This document shows, in pieces, positions 1 to 8,986 of a DNA stretch of 64,000 nt. The notes beneath the pieces were generated by a model, which worked only from the letters and a program-made list of their open reading frames with translations, had not been told where the DNA came from and did not search any database. A program made the position numbers and the translations under genes. The DNA comes from Defluviitaleaceae bacterium (GTDB lineage Bacteria; Bacillota; Clostridia; Lachnospirales; UBA5962). The DNA lies in contig WRBA01000008.1 in NCBI GenBank assembly GCA_009779915.1, forward strand, positions 1 through 64,000, read 5' to 3'. Every line of letters begins with the position of its first letter. The first letter of the stretch is position 1.

Positions 1-213
1 AAAGTTGCCAGCCGTAGCAGATTAGCTTTGCATATGCGTCGCCGCTACCCGGGATGCTTGGGCGAGCAGTAAATGCGAAGCATTTACGACCAGCCCATTA
101 AAGCAGGCTTTAATGGGTTCCCGTTCGTCAGTGCCGCCTAAATTACCTTAAAATAAGACCAGAAATTCAGATTCGCCCATTATTGACCGCTGGTTCTTAG
201 CATTGCAAAAGCT
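1..213. repeat. Intergenic palindrome chain, locus 1
   Basis: No coding region is evident downstream of queA. Two adjacent perfect hairpins are visible: GTAAATGC (69-76) with GCATTTAC (80-87) around a GAA loop, and an 11-bp stem (94-104 with 107-117) around a 2-nt loop. The GCGAAGC core of the first is a well-known ultra-stable DNA mini-hairpin. The architecture of short perfect stems placed end to end recurs near 11.4 kb and 27.7 kb. The chain may extend beyond the window edge. Function unknown. Confidence 0.6.
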
Positions 214-253
214 AAATGAGAAAGGTGCCTATTTATAGGCACCTTTCTCATTT
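214..253 (-). terminator. Rho-independent terminator of queA
   Basis: An 18-bp perfect stem (214-231 with 236-253) around loop TTTA lies directly after the queA stop codon. T-rich sequence follows on both strands, so it may work in both directions. Confidence 0.85.
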
Positions 254-254
254 T

Positions 255-1274
255 TTACAGTATTAACATTGCATCCCCAAAACTAAAAAATCTATATTTT
301 TCTTTAACGGCGGTATTATAAGCTTCCAGCACAAACTCTCTTCCGGCAAAAGCGGATATAAGCATTATAAGAGTCGATTCAGGCAGATGAAAATTAGTAA
401 TAATGCCGTCAACCCCTTGAAATTTATGCCCCGGATGGATGAATATATCAGTCTCAGCATTTACAGGATATATTTTTCCATCTTTATTAAAAGCTTCCAA
501 AGTTCTGACACTTGTGGTGCCAACGGCGATTATACGACCGCCGTTTTCTCGTGCTTTGTTGATTTTTTCAGCTTCGTGAGGTTCTATTTCGCAGTATTCC
601 GCGTGCATTTTATGCTCTTCAATATTTTCCACCTTAACAGGTCTAAATGTACCCAGCCCAACATGAAGGGTCAAATTTGCGATGATAATACCCTTCTCTG
701 AAAGCTCTTGCAGCAGCTCTTCGGTAAAATGCAGCCCGGCTGTAGGTGCCGCCGCCGAACCTGAATGTTTTGCATATACAGTCTGATACCTGGATTTATC
801 CTCAAGTTTTTCAGTTATATAGGGTGGAAGAGGGGTTTCGCCAAGTTCGTCAAGTATTTCCTCAAAAATGCCTTTGTATATAAATTCAACTATTCTGTTG
901 CCGTCTTCTAAAACCTCTTCTACACGGCATTTTAGCTTGTCTCCAAAACTAACCATAACTCCGGCTTTTAACTTTTTTCCAGGATGTACTATACAATCCC
1001 ATCTGTTTTGATCAAGCTGCTTCAAAAGGAGAAGTTCAACCCTAGAATCACTATCCTCTTTAATACCTATAAGTCTTGCGGGGATTACTTTTGTATTGTT
1101 TATGACGAGACAGTCACCTTTATTTAAAAAAGTACCAATATCAGAAAATATGCTATGAGAAATTTTATTTTTCTTCCTATCAAGTACCATAAGCCTTGAA
1201 GAAGAGCGGTCCCTAAGAGGTGTTTGGGCAATTAATTCTTCAGGCAGTTCATAATTAAATAAAGATTTATCCAT
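255..1274 (-). CDS. queA: S-adenosylmethionine:tRNA ribosyltransferase-isomerase QueA
   Basis: The 339-residue product is full length for QueA. The enzyme transfers and isomerises the ribosyl moiety of AdoMet onto 7-aminomethyl-7-deazaguanine at the wobble position of tRNA, giving epoxyqueuosine. Recognisable QueA blocks are the N-terminal [15 protein letters not shown], the central [14 protein letters not shown] and the C-terminal [19 protein letters not shown]. It is the second gene after the SpoIID/LytB gene, 5 nt apart, so they are probably co-transcribed, and it ends in a strong terminator. No tgt gene is in view. A QueG-like protein is encoded near 38.3 kb, but its sequence is divergent and the link is not certain. 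Confidence 0.97.
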   Translation of the reverse strand: MDKSLFNYELPEELIAQTPLRDRSSSRLMVLDRKKNKISHSIFSDIGTFLNKGDCLVINNTKVIPARLIGIKEDSDSRVELLLLKQLDQNRWDCIVHPGKKLKAGVMVSFGDKLKCRVEEVLEDGNRIVEFIYKGIFEEILDELGETPLPPYITEKLEDKSRYQTVYAKHSGSAAAPTAGLHFTEELLQELSEKGIIIANLTLHVGLGTFRPVKVENIEEHKMHAEYCEIEPHEAEKINKARENGGRIIAVGTTSVRTLEAFNKDGKIYPVNAETDIFIHPGHKFQGVDGIITNFHLPESTLIMLISAFAGREFVLEAYNTAVKEKYRFFSFGDAMLIL

Positions 1275-1279
1275 TGTTA

Positions 1280-2905
1280 TTAATCCTCTCTTCTAGGGCT
1301 AAGGGTAATCCCTGTATAGTAATGTTTTAATATTTCATCGAAGGTATATCCGGCTTCGGCCATACCTCTGGCTCCATGCTGGGACATCCCTACGCCGTGT
1401 CCCCAGCCGCGACCGATTAAGGTAATAACATAACCGTTTGAAGCAACGCCCCCTGTTACTTGAACATTGTTAATATGAGTGGGAGGGAGGGCGGAGCCGC
1501 CGGAAGCCCTTAAGGTTTGCACCCCTACGGCGGTTTGTACATTTGCAGCCCTGCCTATTATCGGAACAATTTCACCGTCAGCACCTAAGACCATCAAATG
1601 CCCCACTTCTATTTGGGAAGTATCCGTATTACTCATGGTAAATATCAATGAGGTGTTATTTAGAGTGGTGTTTATAACGGTGCCGTCTACTGTGAGGGCA
1701 AAACTGCCTATTCTAAAATTTCTACTATATAGATTCCCGCCGGCAGATGGTCCGAAAAAGGTACGAATCCTCTCTCTTTCGAGATTTATTGTACCATTCT
1801 CGCCGGTTAATGTCACTCTAAGCACCCGACCGGTAGATGAAATTTCAGTTATTTGCATACTTGTAACATTACCTATGTTATAGTTGTTTGCGCGGGCAAT
1901 TGCTGTAAGTTCGGTTAGAGTAAGGGTTCTGGTCCATTCTCTCCCTGTTGTGTCGTAAATATCACTTCTACCTCGTAAATAAGGAGATGCAGCTATCCAT
2001 ACATTTTCCGAATCATCAGTTATACCGCCACTTGACGAGCTGTATACAGCATTAATTATTTCCCCATCAAAAAAAGCAAGTATCCCCCTGGTGTAAAGAA
2101 CCGCGGCAGTAGTGGCTTCGGTCTCCCTAGACATACCCCAATAGACTTGGCAATGTTCAGTGTTGCAAAGATCAAAACCTTGATTAGCATGAGCTCCCAA
2201 GGTTGTATAAGCATAGCTTCTTGCCGCCACAGCCTGAGCTTTAAGAGCTTCCATATGCCAACTGGCAGGCATTTCACTTGGAACGACGGAAAATAAGTAT
2301 TCCTCTATATTTACCACATTTACAGGAGTAATATTTGAGCCTGACCTGTGGGCGTCCAAATAGCCTCTGTAATAGGAGCCGTTAATATTAATTTTACCTC
2401 CGCGTCCATCAGCAAAAAAAGGCGTAAGCCTATAGTTTTCAAATACAGCTAAAACTTGACCGCCGGAATTTAAGGCAAGTCTCCTGCCATTTGGCTCTAC
2501 CAAAGCACCGCCATTGGCAAAAGCATGGTTTTGCGCCTCAGCCCTGCTTCCAAAAGGACCTGCATATACACCCCAGGTTCCCCTCTCCAAAAGCACAGGA
2601 GACGCATTTCGCCCGGAGGCACTATTTAATGCGGCTAAATATCCGCTGTTTGTATCTTCTATAAAGATATAATAGGAACTATCGGCAGATATAGTAAATA
2701 CCCCACTGCCCACAATATTCCCCATATTTTCAAAATCACCGTCTAAAATGAAAAATACATCCAAAGACGCAGCTTCGATACTTATACTGGATGCGGAAGA
2801 TCCAACGCCAACGCGAATATAGCCGTCAATATTGGCATACACAGTGGTGTGCATTATTATTATCATAAAAATTGCAAGAGCCAAAATTCTTAGTTTTTTT
2901 ATCAT
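1280..2905 (-). CDS. SpoIID/LytB-domain cell-wall hydrolase-like protein
   Basis: This 541-residue secreted protein starts with a hydrophobic signal peptide (residues 1-24, ending near VYA). Residues about 55-125 look like a SPOR-type repeat ([19 protein letters not shown]). A SpoIID/LytB domain follows from about residue 165 ([31 protein letters not shown]), and the C terminus carries [19 protein letters not shown], typical of the family. SpoIID proper is a lytic transglycosylase needed for engulfment in sporulation, but this protein is much longer than SpoIID (about 340 residues). A general SpoIID/LytB peptidoglycan hydrolase or amidase enhancer is therefore the safer call. An AAAGG-type ribosome site precedes the ATG, and queA follows after 5 nt. 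Confidence 0.9.
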   Translation of the reverse strand: MIKKLRILALAIFMIIIMHTTVYANIDGYIRVGVGSSASSISIEAASLDVFFILDGDFENMGNIVGSGVFTISADSSYYIFIEDTNSGYLAALNSASGRNASPVLLERGTWGVYAGPFGSRAEAQNHAFANGGALVEPNGRRLALNSGGQVLAVFENYRLTPFFADGRGGKININGSYYRGYLDAHRSGSNITPVNVVNIEEYLFSVVPSEMPASWHMEALKAQAVAARSYAYTTLGAHANQGFDLCNTEHCQVYWGMSRETEATTAAVLYTRGILAFFDGEIINAVYSSSSGGITDDSENVWIAASPYLRGRSDIYDTTGREWTRTLTLTELTAIARANNYNIGNVTSMQITEISSTGRVLRVTLTGENGTINLERERIRTFFGPSAGGNLYSRNFRIGSFALTVDGTVINTTLNNTSLIFTMSNTDTSQIEVGHLMVLGADGEIVPIIGRAANVQTAVGVQTLRASGGSALPPTHINNVQVTGGVASNGYVITLIGRGWGHGVGMSQHGARGMAEAGYTFDEILKHYYTGITLSPRRED

Positions 2906-3032
2906 ATGTTTCTTAACCTTTCTTCTGAAAAATAGTTACATAACAATTATTTATCGACATAAAATTATTTTTTATTACACATATTCAATAAAATCTCATA
3001 TTTATTACAACATATATTCAATAAAATAAAGC

Positions 3033-3061
3033 TTGACAACAAATTTGTCAAGCTTTATAAT
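3033..3061 (+). promoter_or_regulatory. Consensus sigma-A promoter of tRNA-Ala, with palindromic spacer
   Basis: TTGACA (3033-3038), a 17-bp spacer and TATAAT (3056-3061) match both hexamers and the spacing of the vegetative consensus exactly. A 14-bp perfect inverted repeat (3026-3039 with 3045-3058) runs through the whole promoter. Transcription would start near 3068, about 57 nt before the tRNA. Confidence 0.85.
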
Positions 3062-3124
3062 CACATTGTTGCAGTTTAGAATGCTGATTACGATTAGTTA
3101 ATATAATCTAAATTCTTAAACTTA

Positions 3125-3197
3125 GGGGCATTGGCGCAGCTGGGAGCGCGCTTGAATGGCATTCAAGAGGTCAGCGGTTCGATCCCGCTATGCTCCA
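3125..3197 (+). tRNA. tRNA-Ala (anticodon GGC)
   Basis: The 73-nt cloverleaf has acceptor arm GGGGCAT paired with ATGCTCC (one G-T pair), an anticodon stem CTTGA/TCAAG, and loop ATGGCAT, giving anticodon GGC (alanine GCC/GCU). The T-loop GGTTCGATCC is present. The CCA end is not encoded. A consensus promoter lies upstream and a terminator downstream, so this is a single-gene transcript. Confidence 0.95.
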
Positions 3198-3205
3198 TAA
3201 ATAAT

Positions 3206-3243
3206 AAATCCTGTAGCCTATAGTAGCTATGGGATTTTTGTTT
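3206..3243 (+). terminator. Terminator of tRNA-Ala
   Basis: The stem AAATCCTGTAGC / GCTATGGGATTT (two wobble-type pairs) closes an 8-nt loop and is followed by a T run. Confidence 0.75.
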
Positions 3244-3378
3244 TGGAGAGTATAATATTTTTGTAAGAAGGCAGGTCAAAAGATTAAGTAAGTTCACTTA
3301 TGCTGTTGATGTAAATCAACGGTATCAAGCCCCTCGGCGGCGAATAAATGTGATTGTGTGAGGCTTGATGAATATTTT

Positions 3379-3407
3379 TTAAAGAAAATTTGCGTTTATG
3401 GTATAAT
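3379..3407 (+). promoter_or_regulatory. Extended -10 promoter of the SLH protein gene
   Basis: TGGTATAAT (extended -10, TATAAT at 3402-3407) lies 17 bp after a weak -35 TTAAAG. The predicted start near 3414 rules out the in-frame ATG at 3390. Just upstream, ATCAAGCC (3324-3331) and GGCTTGAT (3362-3369) form a long-loop hairpin followed by a T run. Confidence 0.65.
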
Positions 3408-3470
3408 GGAGTTAAAACAAAGGAACAATTTCACGAAAAATACGTCTTATATATTGAGGTGATGTTGCTT

Positions 3471-4976
3471 ATGAAAAAAATAGGTTTCTGTTTCTGCCTG
3501 ATGGTGGTTTTGGTTTTATCGGCAGTAATGCCGGTTTTGGCGTGTTGGGCGCAGCCCATACCCTTTGAAATATTGTCAGAAGATAGAAGCAGAGTTTTTG
3601 TTTTTGTCCCAGATGAGTACGGTACAACCACCGCATATGCTGCTGTTTATGAAATCGCAAATAATGAACGGCAATTGATTTACACAGTCGAAGATATGAC
3701 CTCTTTTGCGTATGAGGGTAATTTTCATTTTTCACTAGACATGACACATTTCATCCGAACTTTTCCTGCGCCCGGTATGCCTGTGTTTGAAGTTTTCTCA
3801 TATGGTGTGCAGACAAGAGTGGTTCAGCGGCGCAATTTTATTGAGAATTATGCCGCCGAAGAAGATTTTTTTCTCAGCATCGGTCCGGCATATATAGTGA
3901 ATTGGCAAATTGAAAATCGCCTCTCTAATGGCGACACAATTACAATCAGCACAGGGGAAGGGAATACTTTTGTTTTTGATATTCGGGCAGGTGAATTTAT
4001 TTATGGTGCCCTGCCTTTATGGATGCAAAATTCTAACAACGATATACCATCTTCATGGGCGGATGAATCCGTAGAAAGGGCTGATGACTTGGGTCTATTG
4101 CCCGCCCCCTTTCGCTCCGGCTTCGAACGAAACACCACAAGAGCCGAATTTGCAACAATCGCCGTTGCCTTATACGAACATTTCAATGAACCAATCACAG
4201 GACGAATCACTTTTACCGACACCACCGATACCAATGTGGAGAAAGCCGCTTATTTGGGTATTGTCAGCGGTGTTGGCGATAACCGCTTTGACCCTGACGT
4301 TGCGCTTACACGAGAACAAGCAGCGGTAATGCTGGTGCGGCTTTGGGGCTTGATACAAAGAAACTCAGATATAGAATTACCCGCCATGCTTGATTTGCCT
4401 TATTTGCCCGGTGTATTTACAGATTACGAGCAAATTTCAACATGGGCATTTAATGGTGTGGCTTCGGCTTATGGGCTTAGAATAATGAACGGCGTTGGCA
4501 ACAATCTATTCGCACCGCGGCAGCAGTACACAAGGGAACAAAGTATCGTTACAATCATGAGGATGTTTGATTTAGTGATGGATGTAAAGCCGATAAACGT
4601 GAACATACAATTTTTAACTCAATATATACGCACAAGCTGGTATGAAGGAAAATCCGGAATTGCCGTTATCACTTCCGAAAACGAACTTGTCAGGCATTTC
4701 GCAAGTTCAACAGATTGGCTTGGAAATGATTTTACTCGGAAATATACAGCAGAATTTTTCAGCCAAGGCTATCTTGTTGTTGTGGCACTCACAGAAAACA
4801 GCGGCTCTAATCGGCACAGAGTTGAGCGAATTGAGGATAGCGGTGATATAATCATCACTCGTCTGCTGCCTGGAATAGGGACAATGGATATGGCGGGCTG
4901 GGATATAATTATTGAACTTAATAACGACTTTAAACCAGACAGTTTTAACCTAATAATGCTAAACGAAAACATCTAA
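3471..4976 (+). CDS. Secreted SLH-domain protein with PrcB-like C terminus
   Basis: Start chosen at 3471: GAGGTG (3456-3461) is correctly spaced and the ATG opens a clear signal peptide (MKKIGFCFCLMVVLVLSAV, cleavage near VLA-CW). The product is about 501 residues. Residues about 35-180 are of unknown fold. About 185-375 hold three S-layer homology motifs, marked by TRAEFATIAVALYE, TREQAAVMLVRLWG and TREQSIVTIMRMFD, which usually anchor proteins to secondary cell-wall polymer. The last 110 residues (FFSQGYLVVVALTENSG onward) resemble a PrcB/protease-associated beta domain, though that is only a pattern-level match. It is a single gene. Its function beyond surface attachment is unknown. Confidence 0.85.
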   Translation: MKKIGFCFCLMVVLVLSAVMPVLACWAQPIPFEILSEDRSRVFVFVPDEYGTTTAYAAVYEIANNERQLIYTVEDMTSFAYEGNFHFSLDMTHFIRTFPAPGMPVFEVFSYGVQTRVVQRRNFIENYAAEEDFFLSIGPAYIVNWQIENRLSNGDTITISTGEGNTFVFDIRAGEFIYGALPLWMQNSNNDIPSSWADESVERADDLGLLPAPFRSGFERNTTRAEFATIAVALYEHFNEPITGRITFTDTTDTNVEKAAYLGIVSGVGDNRFDPDVALTREQAAVMLVRLWGLIQRNSDIELPAMLDLPYLPGVFTDYEQISTWAFNGVASAYGLRIMNGVGNNLFAPRQQYTREQSIVTIMRMFDLVMDVKPINVNIQFLTQYIRTSWYEGKSGIAVITSENELVRHFASSTDWLGNDFTRKYTAEFFSQGYLVVVALTENSGSNRHRVERIEDSGDIIITRLLPGIGTMDMAGWDIIIELNNDFKPDSFNLIMLNENI

Positions 4977-5069
4977 TAACCACAAGAATGAAGGATAAGT
5001 CATATAAAATATGAGCAAATTTATAAGCTGAGAATAAAGCATTTTATAAATGTACTTTAGGCTAATTAG

Positions 5070-5095
5070 AGGGCTGATGAAATACTATCAGCCCT
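5070..5095 (-). terminator. Hairpin overlapping the stop of the DUF2075 gene
   Basis: AGGGCTGAT (5070-5078) pairs with ATCAGCCCT (5087-5095). The stop codon of the minus-strand gene lies inside the stem. The T tract is weak, so termination is likely but not certain. Confidence 0.55.
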
Positions 5096-6983
5096 TCTGC
5101 TTAACATAATTCAGACGTTCTTTAAAGTGGGCTTGTAGATTTGAGTCGACACAAAATACATAACATCCTTTCATGCCGCGAGACATAAGGGTCTTGTAAA
5201 TATTGCATACCAGCTTTGTTAGCTCTTCAGGCTTGTTTTTGAGTCCTTTTTTGCCGGAGACGTCCTTATAATCATTATGGGAAGCGGTGAGACGTTGATT
5301 AACAATATCGTATTTTAAATCAGCTCCGATAATTACACCTACATAATCAAACTCAAGACCTTGTGAAGTATGTATACAGCCGATTTGGTTTTCGCCTTCC
5401 GGCTTAATCGCCCATAGTTCCCGGCTGGTTCTGCTGTTCCAAGGCATACTAAAATTATACTCAGGAATTACCACGTCATTGATTTCACCATTTTTGTTAC
5501 CCGAATTTTCATTTGTCCAAGGCCACGCAAAACCGGCAAGCATGCGAGCAGTAGTGCTTCCATGATTTTTTCTCTTAATATACTCAAGTAATACATTAGG
5601 GTCATCAATTACTTGAAAATCAAAGCACTCCTTATCCCACCCATTAAAGTTGCCGGTTTCACGAATTTGCAATGTCGTATCAAGCCAGTTAATAAAGCCC
5701 TCTGCCCCAGAGCATCTAAATTGAGCCTGTAACTCAACTTCATATACTTCAGAATTGAAATTCGTGGCAACGCGTTTAATTTCCGCAACAGTGCCAATAT
5801 CGTCGGGTCGGATTCTTTGAGCATCGTCAATAAAAAATACATTGATTTTTGATGCTTTGATAATATCTTCAACTTGATTCTTCCCTTGGTACTGATGTGA
5901 TTTACGGTCTTTAGATACATGCTCTTTAAGCCTATGCGCTTCATCAACCACTAATACATCAAAAAAATTGTCGGTAGTATTGTAAAATTGCGTGGAACCT
6001 GAAAAAAGGTTTTTCATACGTCTTTTTTCACCATGTTCGCTATGTGTACCTGCTACAAGTTTTTCAAAAATCACATTTCTGAAAGCAGCATTAGGTGCAA
6101 CAAATTTAACATTTAAACCATTTTCGATAAGCTTTCTCATTACATTGAGAGATACGACGGACTTTCCCGTTCCCGGACCGCCTTTTACAATGATTGTTCG
6201 TTTTTTATTTGTTTTTTTCGATAAGGTCAAGATAGTTTCATAAGCTACCTTTTGTTCATCAATCAAAGTATACTCATTATTCCCTTTAAACACAGAGGCT
6301 ACATGCTCTGTCAACTTTTTTGAAGGTTTAATTTTTCCGTTTTCTATTTGGTAAAGGATATCCATCCCTTTTCCATTACCTACATGCTGCTTTAAAAAGT
6401 CTTGAAATTTTTTACTATCATCTTTGAAATATATAGGGGTTCTACGTACAATTTCACTGTATTGAGGAAGCATGAGCGGCTCCGGAACTTTTTCTTTATA
6501 GTTATGGAGATAGGAGCACGAAAAACTATGTATGGAATGAGATTGAATGGCGGTATTCATATCATCAAGCATCTGCTTATATGACCATGCTTGATACGAC
6601 GGATGAGTCATGTCACGTTCCCGGCCGCCTACATAAGCAATTACAATATCTTCTCTGTCTGTAGCTTCCGCATTGTCCCACTGTTTTAGCTCTACGATTA
6701 CGAAGTTGTTTTCACCTTTTTGGTTCTGTCCGGAAATAATAAAGTCCACCCGTTTACTGGATGTAGGGATGGTAAACTCTATCAGAATACCACAATCATC
6801 TGCGACCTGTGAGTTGCGTACAATCTTCTCCATAAACTGCAAGGAATTATTCCATGCACGTTTTTCACCGGCTGCAGGGCGTTTTCCTAAAGCGTTAATA
6901 AAAGCAGACTCGATTTTATCGGTGATAGAGTTATTATCAACTGCATGTCTAAAATCGATAGCAGTGCTGCTATATAAAATCAT
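5088..6983 (-). CDS. DUF2075 (Schlafen-3-like) helicase with N-terminal PD-(D/E)XK nuclease
   Basis: The 631-residue protein has a restriction-endonuclease-like N terminus: D80 in SSKRVDFIISG and E98-x-K100 in FVIVELKQW form the PD-(D/E)XK pattern. A superfamily-1-like ATPase core of the DUF2075 type follows, with Walker A GGPGTGKS (268-275) and Walker B VLVVDEAH (343-350). A late helicase motif reads GCIHTSQGLEFDYVGVIIG. It therefore combines nuclease and nucleic-acid translocase or helicase features. It lies 11 nt after a MazG-like gene in a two-gene operon with its own promoter. DUF2075 proteins are frequent in defence islands, so an anti-phage role is plausible but is inferred from context, not shown. 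Confidence 0.88.
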   Translation of the reverse strand: MILYSSTAIDFRHAVDNNSITDKIESAFINALGKRPAAGEKRAWNNSLQFMEKIVRNSQVADDCGILIEFTIPTSSKRVDFIISGQNQKGENNFVIVELKQWDNAEATDREDIVIAYVGGRERDMTHPSYQAWSYKQMLDDMNTAIQSHSIHSFSCSYLHNYKEKVPEPLMLPQYSEIVRRTPIYFKDDSKKFQDFLKQHVGNGKGMDILYQIENGKIKPSKKLTEHVASVFKGNNEYTLIDEQKVAYETILTLSKKTNKKRTIIVKGGPGTGKSVVSLNVMRKLIENGLNVKFVAPNAAFRNVIFEKLVAGTHSEHGEKRRMKNLFSGSTQFYNTTDNFFDVLVVDEAHRLKEHVSKDRKSHQYQGKNQVEDIIKASKINVFFIDDAQRIRPDDIGTVAEIKRVATNFNSEVYEVELQAQFRCSGAEGFINWLDTTLQIRETGNFNGWDKECFDFQVIDDPNVLLEYIKRKNHGSTTARMLAGFAWPWTNENSGNKNGEINDVVIPEYNFSMPWNSRTSRELWAIKPEGENQIGCIHTSQGLEFDYVGVIIGADLKYDIVNQRLTASHNDYKDVSGKKGLKNKPEELTKLVCNIYKTLMSRGMKGCYVFCVDSNLQAHFKERLNYVKQKG

Positions 6984-6994
6984 TATCTCACATC

Positions 6995-7327
6995 CTATAA
7001 ATCAGTATATTTTTCTTTTCTTCCAAATGCTTTTGCTATGGGATATTTACTTGCATTTTTTTCGAGTTTTTTCGTAATGATAGAATTTATATCTACCTCC
7101 AATGATTCTGCCATAAGAACGCAATAAATTAACAAATCTGCTAATTCATCACAGATGTTTTCTTTTTTGCATTGAACAGCCTCAGAAGCCGTAGACCATT
7201 GGAAATTTTCCAGCAGTTCTGATGCTTCTAATGATATTGAAATTGCTAAATCCTTTGGGTTGTGAAACTGCTTCCAATTACGTTCATCTCTAAAACGCAG
7301 TATCTCATTGTGTAAATCAGAGTCCAT
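6995..7327 (-). CDS. MazG-like nucleotide pyrophosphohydrolase
   Basis: The start at 7327 is set by the promoter (transcription starts near 7360) and by the family-typical beginning, giving 110 residues. Earlier in-frame starts fall in promoter DNA. All-alpha NTP-pyrophosphatase motifs are present: E34-x-x-E37 in SLEASELLENFQW and E61-x-x-D64 in CDELADLLIYCVLMAE, the usual magnesium ligands. These enzymes hydrolyse (d)NTPs to monophosphates. The 11-nt gap to the DUF2075 helicase-nuclease suggests a joint function, perhaps nucleotide depletion or sensing during phage attack. The substrate cannot be told from sequence. Confidence 0.88.
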   Translation of the reverse strand: MDSDLHNEILRFRDERNWKQFHNPKDLAISISLEASELLENFQWSTASEAVQCKKENICDELADLLIYCVLMAESLEVDINSIITKKLEKNASKYPIAKAFGRKEKYTDL

Positions 7328-7366
7328 ATACTCACACCACTCACCATTCATACTAGATATGACAAA

Positions 7367-7396
7367 ATTATACATTAAATTTGCTTGTGGAATCAA
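7367..7396 (-). promoter_or_regulatory. Promoter of the MazG-DUF2075 operon
   Basis: On the minus strand TTGATT (7391-7396) and TATAAT (7367-7372) are separated by 18 bp. The start would be near 7360, 33 nt before the MazG start codon. Confidence 0.7.
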
Positions 7397-7543
7397 GACT
7401 GCAGAATGGTTTTTTCATACATTTATTATGATTGGCTTTTTAAGCTGCTTAAATCACAACTTTCTAAGTTGCAATTATAAGAGGTCAAGTAATAGCTCCA
7501 GCTCCGGCTGGTTAAGATAATTTATGGTTTGTTGTATATTTTA

Positions 7544-7572
7544 TTGTGTTTTTGCTGTTTTAATGGTATAGT
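7544..7572 (+). promoter_or_regulatory. Candidate promoter of the FIST-kinase operon
   Basis: TTGTGT (7544-7549), 17 bp, TATAGT (7567-7572). The hexamers are moderate but well placed in the divergent gap between the MazG-like gene and the FIST gene. Confidence 0.45.
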
Positions 7573-7650
7573 TTAATGAAGTTATTAATTGCAAAATATG
7601 TATATAGGCGGGGCGTTTTTTATAAAATAAACCTAAGAAGGAGGATGACA

Positions 7651-8856
7651 ATGAAATCAGCAACTGCTATAAGTTATGAGCTTGATAATATTGCAGCCGC
7701 AGCAAAGGAATTAGCGGCACAAATTAAGGGCAAGTTTGCATTTGGAAAAAATACGGTCGCCATATTGCATGGACAGCCCGAAATGGAAATCGGTGAGCTT
7801 TCGGAGGCTGTCAGCCGCGAACTCGGCTGTCAAGTAATAGGGGGAACAACGGCCGCAGGCGCAATGCTGACGAACGAGGGCTACCATGAGCTTGCTGTGG
7901 TGCTGCATGTTCTTTCGGATGATGAGTGCTTATTTGCCGCCTCTATCAGCGGTTCAATGGCAAATAACCCAGAACAAGAAATTGAGAACACATATCAAAA
8001 GGCACTGCAAAATCTCAAAGCGCAGGACGCCGACGCCTTGCCTAAAATGGTCATATGTATAGCGTCGATTTTGCAAAGTATTGATTCTGACAGCATTTTG
8101 GAAAAGGTTTCGAATTTGTGCGGCTCTGTACCTGTTTTTGGCTATAATGCCGCAGATGATTTTGAGTTTCAAAAGCAGCAAGTCTATCTTGACGGGGAAG
8201 TGGGTGGTGATAAGCTGGCGATATTGCTATTGTCCGGCAATGTGAAGCCCATATTCCAGACTGCACATCTGGCAGGTAAGCAAGCACTGGAAAAAAGACT
8301 TGTTACAAAAGCGCGTGGAAATGTTATTTATGAGATAGAGGGAAATCCGGCATACGATTATATCAAATCGTTTCCTTTTATTGATGATGAAACAAAAACT
8401 TTATTTAATTATCAGTTTTTCGTTGAGATGCAGAATGATGAAGCCAATGATGGCATAGCTGTATCTCGTGCCTTGCACTCTTATGATAAGGAATCGGGCG
8501 AAGTTACATGTTTTGCAAATGTCCCGGAAAATTCCTATATCGGCTTGCTTTACTGCGACGGCAACGATGTTGCCAATACCTGTGAATCGGGCATAAAAGA
8601 GCTTATTGATAAGATAAATGCGGCGGATGATGATTATGAATACTCAACCGTTATTATTGCAACATGCAGTCTGCGAAATATGTTCTTGACAGATATGAAG
8701 CAAGCAGAAGGTGACCGTGTTAGAAATTTATTCCCGCCAAGCCTGACTGTATCCGGCTTGTACGCCTTTGGTGAAATAGCACCTACAAGTGTTCGTGACA
8801 ATAATAAAGCTGTAAACCGACTCCATAACGCGACACTTACCGTTTGTGCGTTTTAG
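7651..8856 (+). CDS. FIST N/FIST C domain sensor protein
   Basis: Start chosen at 7651 because AAGAAGGAGG (7635-7644) lies 6 nt upstream, giving 401 residues. The protein matches the FIST architecture: FIST_N at about residues 20-215 (AVSRELGCQVIGGTTAAGAM, VPVFGYNAADDF) and FIST_C at about 235-385 (GNPAYDYIKSF, AEGDRVRNLFPPSLTVSGLYAFGEIAP). FIST proteins are predicted cytoplasmic small-ligand sensors usually found beside signalling proteins. Here the next gene is a hybrid histidine kinase, which supports a two-gene sensory module. The ligand is unknown. A long hairpin at the stop codon could set the ratio of the two products. Confidence 0.87.
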   Translation: MKSATAISYELDNIAAAAKELAAQIKGKFAFGKNTVAILHGQPEMEIGELSEAVSRELGCQVIGGTTAAGAMLTNEGYHELAVVLHVLSDDECLFAASISGSMANNPEQEIENTYQKALQNLKAQDADALPKMVICIASILQSIDSDSILEKVSNLCGSVPVFGYNAADDFEFQKQQVYLDGEVGGDKLAILLLSGNVKPIFQTAHLAGKQALEKRLVTKARGNVIYEIEGNPAYDYIKSFPFIDDETKTLFNYQFFVEMQNDEANDGIAVSRALHSYDKESGEVTCFANVPENSYIGLLYCDGNDVANTCESGIKELIDKINAADDDYEYSTVIIATCSLRNMFLTDMKQAEGDRVRNLFPPSLTVSGLYAFGEIAPTSVRDNNKAVNRLHNATLTVCAF

Positions 8857-8892
8857 AGGCTATCCCTTTGCTGTTATTAAGGGATAGCCTCT
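8855..8892 (+). terminator. Intercistronic hairpin between FIST and kinase genes
   Basis: A 14-bp perfect stem (8855-8868 with 8879-8892) overlaps the FIST stop codon. No real T run follows, so it may act as a partial terminator or an RNA-stabilising hairpin. A smaller hairpin, CTGTTGA/TTCAACAG, lies near 8928-8947. Confidence 0.6.
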
Positions 8893-8986
8893 TAGTACAA
8901 GGCATATTTAATGGTTTAGTAAAACGGAACTGTTGACAAGTTCAACAGCCCTGAAACAGTATAATTTCGTTAGAGGGAGGCTTTTG

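Noticed and set aside
8928-8947. Hairpin before the kinase as an operator
   Set aside because: A 7-bp stem with no symmetry relation to a promoter; too weak to call.
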